A stretch of 64,000 nt of DNA from Thermoplasma acidophilum DSM 1728 (GCF_000195915.1 NC_002578.1:248001-312000); one strand, 5' to 3'; positions 35,260 to 44,900 are shown, numbered from the stretch's first letter. The notes: generated from the letters alone by a model not told the origin. Numbers and translations: made by a program.

Positions 35260-38200
35260 ATGAACGATAGAAAGAGTTGGAATAAGTTCATTGTGATTGG
35301 AGTTGTATTGATTACAGCGATTTTCATCGGTACTTCCTTCGTGGCCCTATCCGAGGCGCAACAGTCAGTTTCTGGCATCGCGCAACCTCAAAATGTGCAA
35401 GCAAATGCGTATTCATCTTCAGGTACTATTTTCAGCGATCCTAACTATACCGGCGGTACTTATGTTCAAGCTACGGTCAATAATATACAGCATTTGAACA
35501 TATTCGATGCTACATCATTATATGACTTTATGTTGCTTGATGAAATATATGATTCGCTGTATAATTTCTTCCCAAATGAAACATATGGACCCTGGCTAGC
35601 TTCTTCTGCACAGGAATATAATGTGACCAATAAGAGTATTACTACCTTCGATCCATTGACTGGAACTGTCATGCCAGTTAATTTCATATATTTAGTAAAT
35701 CTCAGGCCAGGCGTTCAATGGGATGATTGGACTGCAGCTAATGCATCAGATACGTACGTTTTTACGAATTATACGGCATTCAATAACGCTACAGGAGTGC
35801 CATATTCTCATACGTATAAAAAATACTATAATGTGCTAGTCGGAAAAAATGAAACATGGACAAACATAACGATGAAAACATACTATTTACAATCTGCCGA
35901 TGTGATATTGTCTTGGAAGATATTATTTGATGCCTTAGATTACTCCGGAGAATTTCAAGACGTAGTTAATGTTGTTCCGGTTAACAATCTTACCGTGGAA
36001 TTTTATTTGAGCGCACAGAATGCTTTATTTATCTCAACGACGCTTGATACCCCAATTCTACCTTATCACATATGGATAAAACATGATTGGTCTTCCGTTC
36101 CAGGTCTCTGGAACTATACGCCTACTGCACCTGCTAGCAGTGCTTACAATTCCTGGGACATGAATTGGAATTCGGTGACAGGTTATGCGCCCGGTCTAGT
36201 TGGTACCGGTCCATATATGATGTATGCAGGTTATGGTCAGCCTCCAGGTGCGTGGATCTATGCGGACTATTGGCAACTGTATGTTAATCCCCACTATTTT
36301 GCTCAATATGTTCCGTCACTAGCGCAGTGGGCCCCAAGGCTGTATTCTATAAAGACGCTTGTTTTCACATCGAACTCAGCTGCTGTTTCAGCTCTCCAGA
36401 GTGGTGAGGTTCAGTCCATACTCGAAATACCGCCTACATTCGTCCCAACAATACAGACTATACCACATACTTATCTATATGATAAGCCCGGGACAGGGTA
36501 TGGATATCAGCAGGTCAATTCCTATCCTGGAAATGCTCCGTTTAATATAACGACACTCAGACAGGCTTTAGAATACGCCATTCCAAAGACCTATTTGGCA
36601 AGCGTCGTTGCTGAAGGTTATGCAATACCGGGTCCCTCGACAACCATACCCGTTTCGGATTCCGCATGGCAGTACACAAATATCCCTTTTTATCACTTTA
36701 ATATGAAGAAAGCTGCAGAGATGATAAATGAAACCATAAATGAAACAAGTGGGGCACTTTCGTACAGTTCTGCAGGCGGTCTCCACTATTACAGCCCAGG
36801 TGGAACGCTTTATTATAAAGGCAAAGCCGTAACGATAAGCATTCAGATAACCGTTGCTTCTGAGGATCCATTAGGTGTTGAGGGAGCAGACATAATAGCT
36901 TCGAACTGGGACGCCCTAGGAATACATACCACTGTTAAACAAGAGGCATTCGCCACACTTGTGGGCAACCTTGTAAGCTTGACTCCATCCGATCAGACAT
37001 CATTCAGTGTGATAAACTTAGGAATAACTGGGATAGCAGGGAATCCAGCGCCAGACTTTATAGCATTTAACAATCAATTGGGAATTGGAACAGGCTTTTA
37101 TCTCGGGCCGTATTCAAAAATAACATATAACGGTCCGAATATAACCAATGTTTATCCGGGATTGAAGGTCGGAACAACATACAATGGTGCCCAGATAGAT
37201 CAGATAATGAATAACCTAACGAGCATGATGTTCGTGGAAACGAATGTACATTACGAGCATGAACTTTCGGATGCTATACAGTGGATACAAGCTGAAGAAG
37301 CCACATTCCAAAATCTTGGCTATACCATATCAATAATACCGATAGATAACGGTACGTTTACTGGAATAATACATGATTCCGATCCAATAGCATCCTTCTG
37401 GTATTGGAACTTTATGACACTGCACTTAAAAACGCATGTTCCAGTTACTATTCCTATAACGGTACCAGTAAAACTAAATGTGGGCATCATTTCAAACAAA
37501 AGGATATACTATGATGGACAATTTGGGAACTTAACAATCCAGGTGAGAAACCAATATGGAAATCCGATGTCTGGAGTTCCTGTAAGTATTGGTTATTCAC
37601 CTTCTGGTGCACTAGTTAATATAACTTCTTACAGAGGCACGACAAATTCCGCTGGAATTTACACGTTTGAATTCCGCGTATTACCCCAGAATACCCTAAT
37701 ATATACTAAAGATTACATGGGAGATATAACCTTCACGGTCTCAGCCTTGCCTACCTCATCTAACGAAATATCGGGGATAGGATATGCGAACATCGATGTT
37801 TCACCGTACCCTGTAGCTTTTGAATTCACACCGCTTAAGACTCTAACAAAAGGTTCGCAGGCGTATTTCAATATGACTATTGTTAATGCTGAAACAGGGG
37901 AGCCCCTTTCTGGGTATGATTATAAGATACAGGCGTTTGACGCAGCGCTTATGCTAAAGAACACCTCGAAGAATCAAACAGTACAGCAGGTATTGAGCAA
38001 CTACGGCGGTATAGCGATAAGACTTAACAGTACAGGCTATCCGGTGTACGATATGAATATGACTTCCATTTCTGGAGTTACAGGATCTAACGGCGAAGTA
38101 TCGGTTATGGTTCAGGAGAATTCATCCTTTAACTTTACATTGAATGGCGGGAATTTCACGACGTATTTATACCTTGGTGATTATGCCGCCGGTGCACCAA

Positions 38201-39243
38201 TGGCCGGCGAAGCTGGTTATATGGATCTAGGAGAATTGACATCAGAATTCAACCCCAGCGGATTTGGAGTTGCTCAGCCCTTTGAAATACCAGTCATTAT
38301 AACAAATCAGACCGTAGTTCCAAATATATCGGTTACCGTGATGAATCAAAAAACAAACTATATGGGAACATCTACAATAATAATAAACGTGACAAAATCT
38401 GGTAAACCAGTTGCAAACTACACGGTTAGTCTGATAGCACAAAATGCCCTAGGCGCTAATAGGGGCTATTTCCTGGGAGGTGCCGGAATGGGCTTTAATC
38501 CCAATGAATACTTTGGATCAAGCAACATGCCTACCATAAGCGTTGAAACGAACCAGACTGGAATAGCTACGGCCACGTTTAATGTATCTTTGTATCAGCC
38601 TGTCTACCTTAATGGAAATGTAGTTGGCTATGCTCCGATGCCATATACTTCACAATATTACATACCCTTCGATGAATTTGTCATAGGCATTTCCGGTCCA
38701 GATTCGAGTAATGTTACATATGTTCAGGCAACTCCGTTTGTATTTAATAACACTACTCATCCGTTCATAGTGCCCGTTCTTTCAGCCTATTTCGCCAATC
38801 AGACTACAGTCGATAACGAAAGTTTCATAATTTCAAATACTACATATAGCCTATACATCAACTCTACTTGGAATACCCCATATGGTCCGTATTCTCCAAA
38901 TATACCGTTTTCAGTAAGTGTTTCCGCCGGCACTGTTTCTAGCACATCGGGTACAACATCTCCATCAGGTACATTTATGTTAAGTTATACCGCTCCTAAT
39001 GTTACTGTGATAACGCCTGTCACAATAACGGTGACTATGAATGGAGGAGGATATATAAAGACCTTCACATACACTTTCTATGTATTACCGAGCTTCATCC
39101 ATACAATAACCAAGACAAAAACGGTAACGGTTACACAAAAAATCGTTTCAGTTCCATCATATGCATATGCAGTAATAGGAGTCCTTGCTGTGATATCTGT
39201 TGCCTTTATAGCATTATACGCGATAGGTAGAAGAAAGCCATAA
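35260..39243 (+). CDS. Large membrane-anchored ABC substrate-binding protein with Ig-like C-terminal region
   Basis: A 1327-residue exported protein with a signal/anchor at about 10-32 and a C-terminal membrane segment (about 1298-1320, ending GRRKP). Residues about 60-720 form a family 5 (DppA/OppA) binding domain in the normal order: HLNIFDATSLYDFM, VNLRPGVQWDDW, TGPYMM, ALEYAIPKTYL, then GIHTTVKQEAF. From about 735 onward are beta-sandwich repeats of bacterial Ig/invasin character (YYDGQFGNLTIQVRNQYGNP and similar), and the part before the final membrane segment is Ser/Thr/Gly-rich. It probably serves system 2, standing on a stalk above the membrane. A TATA-like AAAATTATATATAATC at 35226-35241 gives a leaderless start. 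Confidence 0.9.
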   Translation: MNDRKSWNKFIVIGVVLITAIFIGTSFVALSEAQQSVSGIAQPQNVQANAYSSSGTIFSDPNYTGGTYVQATVNNIQHLNIFDATSLYDFMLLDEIYDSLYNFFPNETYGPWLASSAQEYNVTNKSITTFDPLTGTVMPVNFIYLVNLRPGVQWDDWTAANASDTYVFTNYTAFNNATGVPYSHTYKKYYNVLVGKNETWTNITMKTYYLQSADVILSWKILFDALDYSGEFQDVVNVVPVNNLTVEFYLSAQNALFISTTLDTPILPYHIWIKHDWSSVPGLWNYTPTAPASSAYNSWDMNWNSVTGYAPGLVGTGPYMMYAGYGQPPGAWIYADYWQLYVNPHYFAQYVPSLAQWAPRLYSIKTLVFTSNSAAVSALQSGEVQSILEIPPTFVPTIQTIPHTYLYDKPGTGYGYQQVNSYPGNAPFNITTLRQALEYAIPKTYLASVVAEGYAIPGPSTTIPVSDSAWQYTNIPFYHFNMKKAAEMINETINETSGALSYSSAGGLHYYSPGGTLYYKGKAVTISIQITVASEDPLGVEGADIIASNWDALGIHTTVKQEAFATLVGNLVSLTPSDQTSFSVINLGITGIAGNPAPDFIAFNNQLGIGTGFYLGPYSKITYNGPNITNVYPGLKVGTTYNGAQIDQIMNNLTSMMFVETNVHYEHELSDAIQWIQAEEATFQNLGYTISIIPIDNGTFTGIIHDSDPIASFWYWNFMTLHLKTHVPVTIPITVPVKLNVGIISNKRIYYDGQFGNLTIQVRNQYGNPMSGVPVSIGYSPSGALVNITSYRGTTNSAGIYTFEFRVLPQNTLIYTKDYMGDITFTVSALPTSSNEISGIGYANIDVSPYPVAFEFTPLKTLTKGSQAYFNMTIVNAETGEPLSGYDYKIQAFDAALMLKNTSKNQTVQQVLSNYGGIAIRLNSTGYPVYDMNMTSISGVTGSNGEVSVMVQENSSFNFTLNGGNFTTYLYLGDYAAGAPMAGEAGYMDLGELTSEFNPSGFGVAQPFEIPVIITNQTVVPNISVTVMNQKTNYMGTSTIIINVTKSGKPVANYTVSLIAQNALGANRGYFLGGAGMGFNPNEYFGSSNMPTISVETNQTGIATATFNVSLYQPVYLNGNVVGYAPMPYTSQYYIPFDEFVIGISGPDSSNVTYVQATPFVFNNTTHPFIVPVLSAYFANQTTVDNESFIISNTTYSLYINSTWNTPYGPYSPNIPFSVSVSAGTVSSTSGTTSPSGTFMLSYTAPNVTVITPVTITVTMNGGGYIKTFTYTFYVLPSFIHTITKTKTVTVTQKIVSVPSYAYAVIGVLAVISVAFIALYAIGRRKP

Positions 39244-39421
39244 TAGGTTTTTCTTATATAATTTATAAATTTTTTTCATATTATTATTATCTGAATTTTA
39301 GAAGCTAGCCGTTATAAATACATAGCCCGGACGCTAAATAATTTGAATACGTTTCATCCGTGATAACTGATCATCAGGTCCAAAGCATAACATTTAATAA
39401 TATTGTTTTGACTAGTATTTT

Positions 39422-40414
39422 AGGGTGTCTCGGCTTTTCAGAATAGCCGCACAAACGTCGAACATTATTAACAGAATGGGAATACTGGGATATGCCGGGG
39501 AAGTATATCCCATTGATAATGGATATCATAGATAATATTGTTTTGCCCGATGTCAGGAAGAGAAAGTATACGGACAGGCAGATTGTTAAAATTCTCATCC
39601 TTCTGCAGATATTCGGAATATCCTACAGATCCTCGAGGGCATTTCTGCTTAACAATAGGGGGTATCTTGACCTTGTAGGTATTCGTGAAATACAACCATT
39701 CCAGACGTTATCAAGGAGATCTCGGAAACTCGATCTGCATGCAATAAACATGGAGATCGCTTCCCTCTATTCGTTGAAGGAAACCGCAACTATGGATTCC
39801 TTCAAGATACACATGCAAGCATTCAACTGCCATGAGGAGAAGGGTATGGGGAAATTACAAGGATCCTAGATCAGGGCTGTCCGAAAAACGAGGGGATGGT
39901 CATACGGAAGGAAGTGCCACATGTCCTTGGATGTGGTTTCGCTCCTTATCATTGACTGTATCGTTACCAGAGGTAACATACATGATTCCCGTGTATCGCA
40001 CAGGCTGATAGATTCAATCAGGAACTTCGCATACATACTTGCAGATTCCACATACCATATATCCGAGATATACGATTACGTATTCGAGAACACGCATTCC
40101 ATTCCGATAATAGATACCAGTAAGAGGAGAGGCATCGTGCCTGAACGGTTATCCGTTAACCGGAAATCGGAATTGACCTCAAGAAGGAATACTCTTAGTT
40201 ATATTCACTTAGATGGGAGATAGAGCGTACATTCTCAATACTTAAAGGTATAATGAATGCGGAGAACATCTGGTATGTTAAGAACAGGGATTACGATACA
40301 GCGGATGGATTAAAGGCGATCGCTTATAACCTAATGATCGTATCAAATATAAGGACAGGAGAAAGGACGAGGGAGATAATGACGATCATCGTTCGCTAAA
40401 ACATAGGACATCCT
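39422..40414 (+). mobile_element. Decayed insertion sequence, about 1 kb
   Basis: The left end AGGGTGTCTC (39422-39431) and right end AGGACATCCT (40405-40414, reverse complement AGGATGTCCT) form imperfect terminal inverted repeats around a broken transposase gene. The subterminal text CGAACATTATTAACAGAA near 39459-39476 recurs in the deleted copy just downstream (near 40469-40486). I did not find a certain target-site duplication. The insertion separates the large binding-protein gene from the orphan one. Confidence 0.7.
39492..40399 (+). pseudogene. DDE transposase gene broken by frameshifts
   Basis: Three frames in succession make up one transposase of the IS4/IS5 superfamily type. The first (39492-39869) includes TATMDSFKIH with the first acidic residue. 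A second piece (NYKDPRSGLSEKRG near 39855) leads into the frame around 39921-40223 (MSLDVVSLLIIDCIVTRGNI and YILADSTYHISE, second Asp). The last runs from about 40200 to the TAA at 40397 (LRWEIERTFSILKGIMN, catalytic Glu). At least three frameshifts are needed, so it is inactive. Exact IS family needs a database comparison. Confidence 0.8.
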
Positions 40415-40430
40415 CTTTTGCTCTATATAT

Positions 40431-40610
40431 AGGATGTCTCATTTTTCCAAAATGGTTGGACAAATGCCGAACATTATTAACAGAAACTATGATAATGCAA
40501 TTGTATTGAAAATAATTGCATACAACCTCATGGTTATATCAAATATGAAAACGGGAAACAGGTCGAGGAAGATAATGAAAATCGTCGTTTGCTAAAACAT
40601 GGGACACCCT
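40431..40610 (+). mobile_element. Internally deleted derivative of the adjacent insertion sequence
   Basis: AGGATGTCTC (40431-40440) and GGGACACCCT (40601-40610) are ends like those of the upstream element. Inside, the left subterminal sequence CGAACATTATTAACAGAA is joined directly to the last transposase codons (IIAYNLMVISNMKTGN, compare AIAYNLMIVSNIRTGE in the larger copy). About 800 bp of the middle is missing. The short sequence GCTCTATATATA follows both right ends. It resembles a MITE-like, non-coding derivative, with sequence differences showing it is not a fresh duplication. Confidence 0.7.
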
Positions 40611-40719
40611 ATGGCTCTATATATACAATAATAATGTGCCGATATGAATCCGTTTATCTATACATAATCTGAGTTGATCTGCGCGCAACAATTTTATACA
40701 AGGATTTTCATCGGCATGT

Positions 40720-42870
40720 ATGAAAAGGTCTATCATGGCTTTGGTAATTGCAATAGTGCTTATCATAGCAGGTATTGGTGGATTCTTTGGATATGAGTAC
40801 ACGCATCAGGTTAAGACTAACCTCAAGACGATGTATCTCACGACTTTCACAAATCCATCCAGTATCCAGACATTTCAGCTTTCTGTAATGGAACAGGATC
40901 TCAGAGCCATAGGGCTTCCAGTGAGTATACAATTGGTCTCTCCCACGGTCATAGGCAGCTATCTGACGCCAAATGGCACTCCAAATTTTGTGGGCTTTGG
41001 CTGGTTCCCCGACTGGCCTGATCCGGTGGGTCAGCAGCTAATTCCGATAACTGCATCATTTGATGGCGGTGCTATAGGTTACAACATGGCCTGGCTGGAT
41101 AATTCGACCCTCAATTCACTGTACCCGCAGATTATGTTTGAAACCAATCTAACCCAGCAGATGAAGCAGGTCGTTGAGGCCTATCACATAATATACAATC
41201 TGACGCCGTACATCTGGTTCCCGAATCCCGATACATATTTCTTTGTCCAACCTTACGTTAATAATTTCACTTACAACCCTTACGACACATATTTCTACAA
41301 CATGATGTCTTATAATTACAGCTATAACGTTAATGGAATAAAAGCCCCGACAGACGGCGTTCTCACTGACGTCGCTGCGGATGGAGCAATATCTCCACCG
41401 GATTTTCTTGATCCATCTGTTGGCTTTGATATAGAGGACGGACCGCTGTTCACAGCGGTTTATCAGCAACTGGTAGAACTCAACGGGACCAATTACCTGC
41501 AGGTGGTACCGGTAATAGCATCGAACTATTCGGTTGGCACCGGCACCCACCTATATCAGAACTACACCTTCAATATAAGGAAGAATGTAACATTCAGCAA
41601 CGGTGATCCTGTAAATGCCACCACGGTCTGGTTTTCCTTCTACAGAACAATAGTAATGGCGCAGGGTCCATCTGTGGCCAACTACGCTGATCTGCTTTTC
41701 AATTCGACCTCATACGAATATACCGCGCCATACTCGATTCCCTGGGGATTCGAGCATGCGATGCGGTACGTTTACAACACGACCGGCAAACCTAGCTGGA
41801 TGCAGTTTCCATTCCCAACAAATTATTCCAATACGAACGCATCAAATGTGAAGTTTGCTGCGGAATTTCTGGCGAACATGCTCTCGCACTTCGATCCATG
41901 GAGCAACGCCACTCAGGCGGCCTTGATATCGTATACGAATCAAGCTGTTTCAGTTCCTGGCTATAGGCCCGGCGAAGTATCGTATAAGGTTGATATGAAT
42001 ACCATATACCCGTACAGATTCTTCCTTTCTGATATAGCAGAATGGTGGGGCAACATAGCCGATCCCATATTCATAGATTCTCATGGCGGCGTAACTGCTG
42101 ACGGTACAAATGAATACATAGATGCAAGTGGTATGCCAGGAACGGGCCCATACAGTATTTCCGCAATTGGTGCATCGCTTTCCTCAATAACCTTAGTTTC
42201 AAACCCGCATTACTGGGGAAGATCATACTGGGCGAACAATGATCTTCCTGCAGTGGCGCAACCCGCACACATCCCAACGCTCATCCTCGATTACGGAATA
42301 GAACACTCCGGCCGTGTCAGCGGTTTTCTGGATAATGATTATCAGATCAGCTACGTGAGCATACCTTACATCTCTTCAATCGCTGGGGCCTCTCCTTACA
42401 GTTCGTTACCTCTAAGCTCCTTTTTCAAAAACTTTGGGGCAAATCCCGGTGTGATACCCTGGTCGATGAACACCCAGCTATATCCAACTAACATACTCGA
42501 TTTCAGAAAAGCGGTTGTTTATGCATTGAATTACTCTGAGATAGAGCACCCGTATTACTATAATAGCCAGTACCTTGCCCAGAATTATATAGGCCCTATT
42601 AGCCCTCAGTTCGCTTCATACTATGATAATGCTACTGCTGGGTTGAGTCCACAGCAGTACAACATTACGAAGGCAGAATACTACTTAAATCTCGCTGGTC
42701 AGCAGGGGAAGTTCTTCGTGACACTGCCCAATGGCACGATACTTGGGGATAAGGCGCTTGCCAAAAAGTACACCGTTCTGGAAATATCCGGCCTGAGTCA
42801 GTTCTCCCTCTTCGAAGACATGATCCTTTCAGCCGAAACGAAGCTGTCATTCATGCCATTTTTAGGCTGA
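40720..42870 (+). CDS. Orphan ABC substrate-binding protein, circularly permuted family 5 fold
   Basis: A 716-residue paralogue of the protein at 21487, with the same order of parts. It has an N-terminal anchor (about 5-25), then normally C-terminal binding-protein sequence (GLPVSIQLVSPTV, GFGWFPDWPDP near 92-102), then normally N-terminal sequence (SPPDFLDPSVGFDIEDGP, VVPVIAS, TFNIRKNVTF). It ends in AEYYLNLAGQQGKFFVTLPN plus a short tail. No permease or ATPase gene follows, so it probably shares the components of another system. ATTTTATAC at about 40690-40698 gives leaderless spacing. An IS derivative ends 110 bp upstream and may have cut it from a former operon. Confidence 0.88.
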   Translation: MKRSIMALVIAIVLIIAGIGGFFGYEYTHQVKTNLKTMYLTTFTNPSSIQTFQLSVMEQDLRAIGLPVSIQLVSPTVIGSYLTPNGTPNFVGFGWFPDWPDPVGQQLIPITASFDGGAIGYNMAWLDNSTLNSLYPQIMFETNLTQQMKQVVEAYHIIYNLTPYIWFPNPDTYFFVQPYVNNFTYNPYDTYFYNMMSYNYSYNVNGIKAPTDGVLTDVAADGAISPPDFLDPSVGFDIEDGPLFTAVYQQLVELNGTNYLQVVPVIASNYSVGTGTHLYQNYTFNIRKNVTFSNGDPVNATTVWFSFYRTIVMAQGPSVANYADLLFNSTSYEYTAPYSIPWGFEHAMRYVYNTTGKPSWMQFPFPTNYSNTNASNVKFAAEFLANMLSHFDPWSNATQAALISYTNQAVSVPGYRPGEVSYKVDMNTIYPYRFFLSDIAEWWGNIADPIFIDSHGGVTADGTNEYIDASGMPGTGPYSISAIGASLSSITLVSNPHYWGRSYWANNDLPAVAQPAHIPTLILDYGIEHSGRVSGFLDNDYQISYVSIPYISSIAGASPYSSLPLSSFFKNFGANPGVIPWSMNTQLYPTNILDFRKAVVYALNYSEIEHPYYYNSQYLAQNYIGPISPQFASYYDNATAGLSPQQYNITKAEYYLNLAGQQGKFFVTLPNGTILGDKALAKKYTVLEISGLSQFSLFEDMILSAETKLSFMPFLG

Positions 42871-42964
42871 ACACCGGCGGATATTAAATTAGATTTTTTA
42901 TTTTTCAAATTAAGACTTAAGATGCAATTATGGTTCATTTTACAAAAAATTCAGTCCTGTCTCT

Positions 42965-43906
42965 TCAGGAAGGAACCTGTTTGGGTCTTTTGGTCTCAAT
43001 GTACTTTATGTCCCTCCTCTTTACATGATTGAACCACCATATCTTTCCGATTAGCGAAGCCGCTTCAAAAGTATGATCTATGGATGGTTCAAGGAAGCAT
43101 TCGGTGAAGCACTTGTGACACTTATTATCATATATATCCCATGTCGGCTTCTTATTCAGAACGACTTCTACATGCTCAAAGCATGGATGAACCTTGCCGC
43201 GGTAATCAGTATAGAAGATCTCCTGTCCGGCCTTACAGGCCCTTGATCCCTTCCCATCTATGAAATCAACCGCCTCCTTGTAGTAGCTCCTCATGTTTCC
43301 GAATACGTGCTTATGATAATTCTCGTAAGCATAACTGAATGCCTGCCTTATCATATCGTTTGTAACCTGGAAGTCCTGGAAGTAGTAAGCGTCCTGTTCT
43401 GGGAAGCACATAGATAGAGGAACTCCCAGTTCATTATTGGCGAAGTCGGCGATCTCTCCAACCTTGAAATAATTGAAATTCGTCACAAGCATGTTTGCTG
43501 TGACGATCTTGACCTTACTCTTCGCTTCCTTTATATTTGAAACTACCGTATCGAATATCTTCAATCCACGGTAAGCATTGTGTTCTTCGGGTATATTGCT
43601 GTCCAGTGATATCGTAACAGCATCAAGATATGGATAAAGCTTTCTGAGCACATAGGGATTTGTACCATTTGTAGCTATATGCGTGAAGAAATGATTCTCC
43701 TTCAACTTTCTTATTATATCCACAACGTTCTTGTTTAAAGTCGGCTCTCCGCCTGTGACAGACACTATTTTTATACCGTTATTCTTCATCTCCTGAAGGT
43801 GCTTGTCTATCTGATCCTCCGGAAAGAATATCTTCCCCTGCCATGCATTGCAGCTCTTGCATCTAAGGTTGCAAAAGTAATCAATATTCCATATCATTGT
43901 TTTCAT
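42965..43906 (-). CDS. Radical SAM protein, MoaA/HpnH-like
   Basis: A 313-residue radical SAM enzyme with the cluster motif CNLRCKSC at residues 12-19, directly at the N-terminus. TGGEPTLNK follows (the SAM-binding GGEP motif), then THIATNGTN and AVTISLDS in the usual order. The C-terminal part has further cysteines (RACKAGQE, HPCFEH, CHKCFTEC) that could bind an auxiliary iron-sulfur cluster, as in SPASM-type enzymes. The substrate is unknown. It lies 60 bp after a GNAT gene on the same strand and may share its transcript. Confidence 0.85.
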   Translation of the reverse strand: MKTMIWNIDYFCNLRCKSCNAWQGKIFFPEDQIDKHLQEMKNNGIKIVSVTGGEPTLNKNVVDIIRKLKENHFFTHIATNGTNPYVLRKLYPYLDAVTISLDSNIPEEHNAYRGLKIFDTVVSNIKEAKSKVKIVTANMLVTNFNYFKVGEIADFANNELGVPLSMCFPEQDAYYFQDFQVTNDMIRQAFSYAYENYHKHVFGNMRSYYKEAVDFIDGKGSRACKAGQEIFYTDYRGKVHPCFEHVEVVLNKKPTWDIYDNKCHKCFTECFLEPSIDHTFEAASLIGKIWWFNHVKRRDIKYIETKRPKQVPS

Positions 43907-43966
43907 ATTAAATTAGTAACATCTTTTGAGATTTAACATTTTCAGTTTAATTCAAAACACAAGAAC

Positions 43967-44524
43967 CTATTGCGGATCCTTCAGCGAAGGATCAACATAA
44001 TATGTCATGAGAACGTCATCAACGTATTCTCCCTCTATGAGGAACTGCTTCTTTCTAAAGCCTTCGATTTCAAAGCCTATCTTCTTATAGGCGTTGATTG
44101 CATTTACGTTTGTGGAAAAGACCTCGAGATTGAGTTTCTTTATTCCCTGATCTTCGCACCACTCAATAGCCTGTTTTATCATTCTTGTACCGATCCCCTT
44201 GTGCCTGTGGCCGGCCATTATCGCTATGCCAAGACTGGCAGTATGCTTGTTCTTCCTGTATATGCCCCTTTGCACGGTGAGTACCCCAACCACTTTCCTG
44301 TCGAGCACGGCGACGAGCGTGAGATCATCCAGGCTCTTTATGCGCTCCTGTTCGGCTCTTTCCGTCAGCATGTAGTACTCGCCGACGAGGTAGACCTTTT
44401 CGTCCATGACGCTCTGCATACAGCTTATGATCCCAGAAGCATCGCTGGGTTCGGCTTTTCTGATTATGTATTCGTGTGTCAGCTCTGTGGGTTTCTTCCA
44501 AAGCATCTGATTTAAAAAATGCAA
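43967..44524 (-). CDS. GNAT-family N-acetyltransferase
   Basis: A 185-residue acetyltransferase. IRKAEPSDASGIISCM starts the fold, SLGIAIMAGHRHKGIGTRMI holds the acetyl-CoA pyrophosphate loop (RxxGIG/A pattern), and LEVFSTNVNAINAYKKIGFE is the classical C-terminal motif, as in RimJ/ribosomal-type or PseH-like enzymes. Acceptor unknown. ATG 44524 is used; ATG 44506 is also possible. It begins 13 bp after the winged-helix gene ends, so the two are probably co-transcribed. Confidence 0.87.
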   Translation of the reverse strand: MHFLNQMLWKKPTELTHEYIIRKAEPSDASGIISCMQSVMDEKVYLVGEYYMLTERAEQERIKSLDDLTLVAVLDRKVVGVLTVQRGIYRKNKHTASLGIAIMAGHRHKGIGTRMIKQAIEWCEDQGIKKLNLEVFSTNVNAINAYKKIGFEIEGFRKKQFLIEGEYVDDVLMTYYVDPSLKDPQ

Positions 44525-44537
44525 AACAACTAATTAA

Positions 44538-44861
44538 TCATTTCTTCTGAAGCATCTTCTTTACCTGTTCTAGAATGGCGTTTGCTTCTTCCACAGTCTT
44601 TTCAGCATCACTTATTATCTGATCTTTGTGTTCGATAAAGTCTGGTGTCAGTATGGCCCCTTCCCTCGATGGTGATATTATATTTTCTTGTTCTAGTATG
44701 CGCAGAGAATACCGTATCTTATGCTCGGGAATTCCTGTTTCCTGGGAAAGCTTTATTATACCTATTGGCTGCTCCTTAAGCAAAACGTCTATGACCGAAA
44801 TATGCCTTTTCAGCGTTTCCATGTCATTTATGATCTCTCTGAAGATCGAATACTCCTTCAT
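44538..44861 (-). CDS. Winged-helix transcriptional regulator with C-terminal coiled coil
   Basis: A 107-residue regulator. The winged helix-turn-helix spans about residues 22-70 (IGIIKLSQETGIPEHKIRYS, then LRILEQENIISPS), and a C-terminal helix (DAEKTVEEANAILEQVKKML) probably dimerises. This is the architecture of a broad set of archaeal predicted regulators. It heads the group regulator, acetyltransferase, radical SAM. A perfect palindrome between its TATA tract and start suggests it represses itself. Confidence 0.8.
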   Translation of the reverse strand: MKEYSIFREIINDMETLKRHISVIDVLLKEQPIGIIKLSQETGIPEHKIRYSLRILEQENIISPSREGAILTPDFIEHKDQIISDAEKTVEEANAILEQVKKMLQKK

Positions 44862-44874
44862 GTTCGTATATCAC

Positions 44875-44900
44875 ATGCTAGCATATATTTTTATAGTAAA
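44875..44900 (-). promoter_or_regulatory. Promoter and operator-like palindrome of the winged-helix gene
   Basis: On the minus strand a TATA-like tract (complement of about 44885-44897, reading TATAAAAATATAT) lies about 30 bp before the ATG at 44861. The perfect 10-bp palindrome ATGCTAGCAT (44875-44884) sits between it and the expected start of transcription, a typical position for a repressor site in archaea. Confidence 0.5.
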
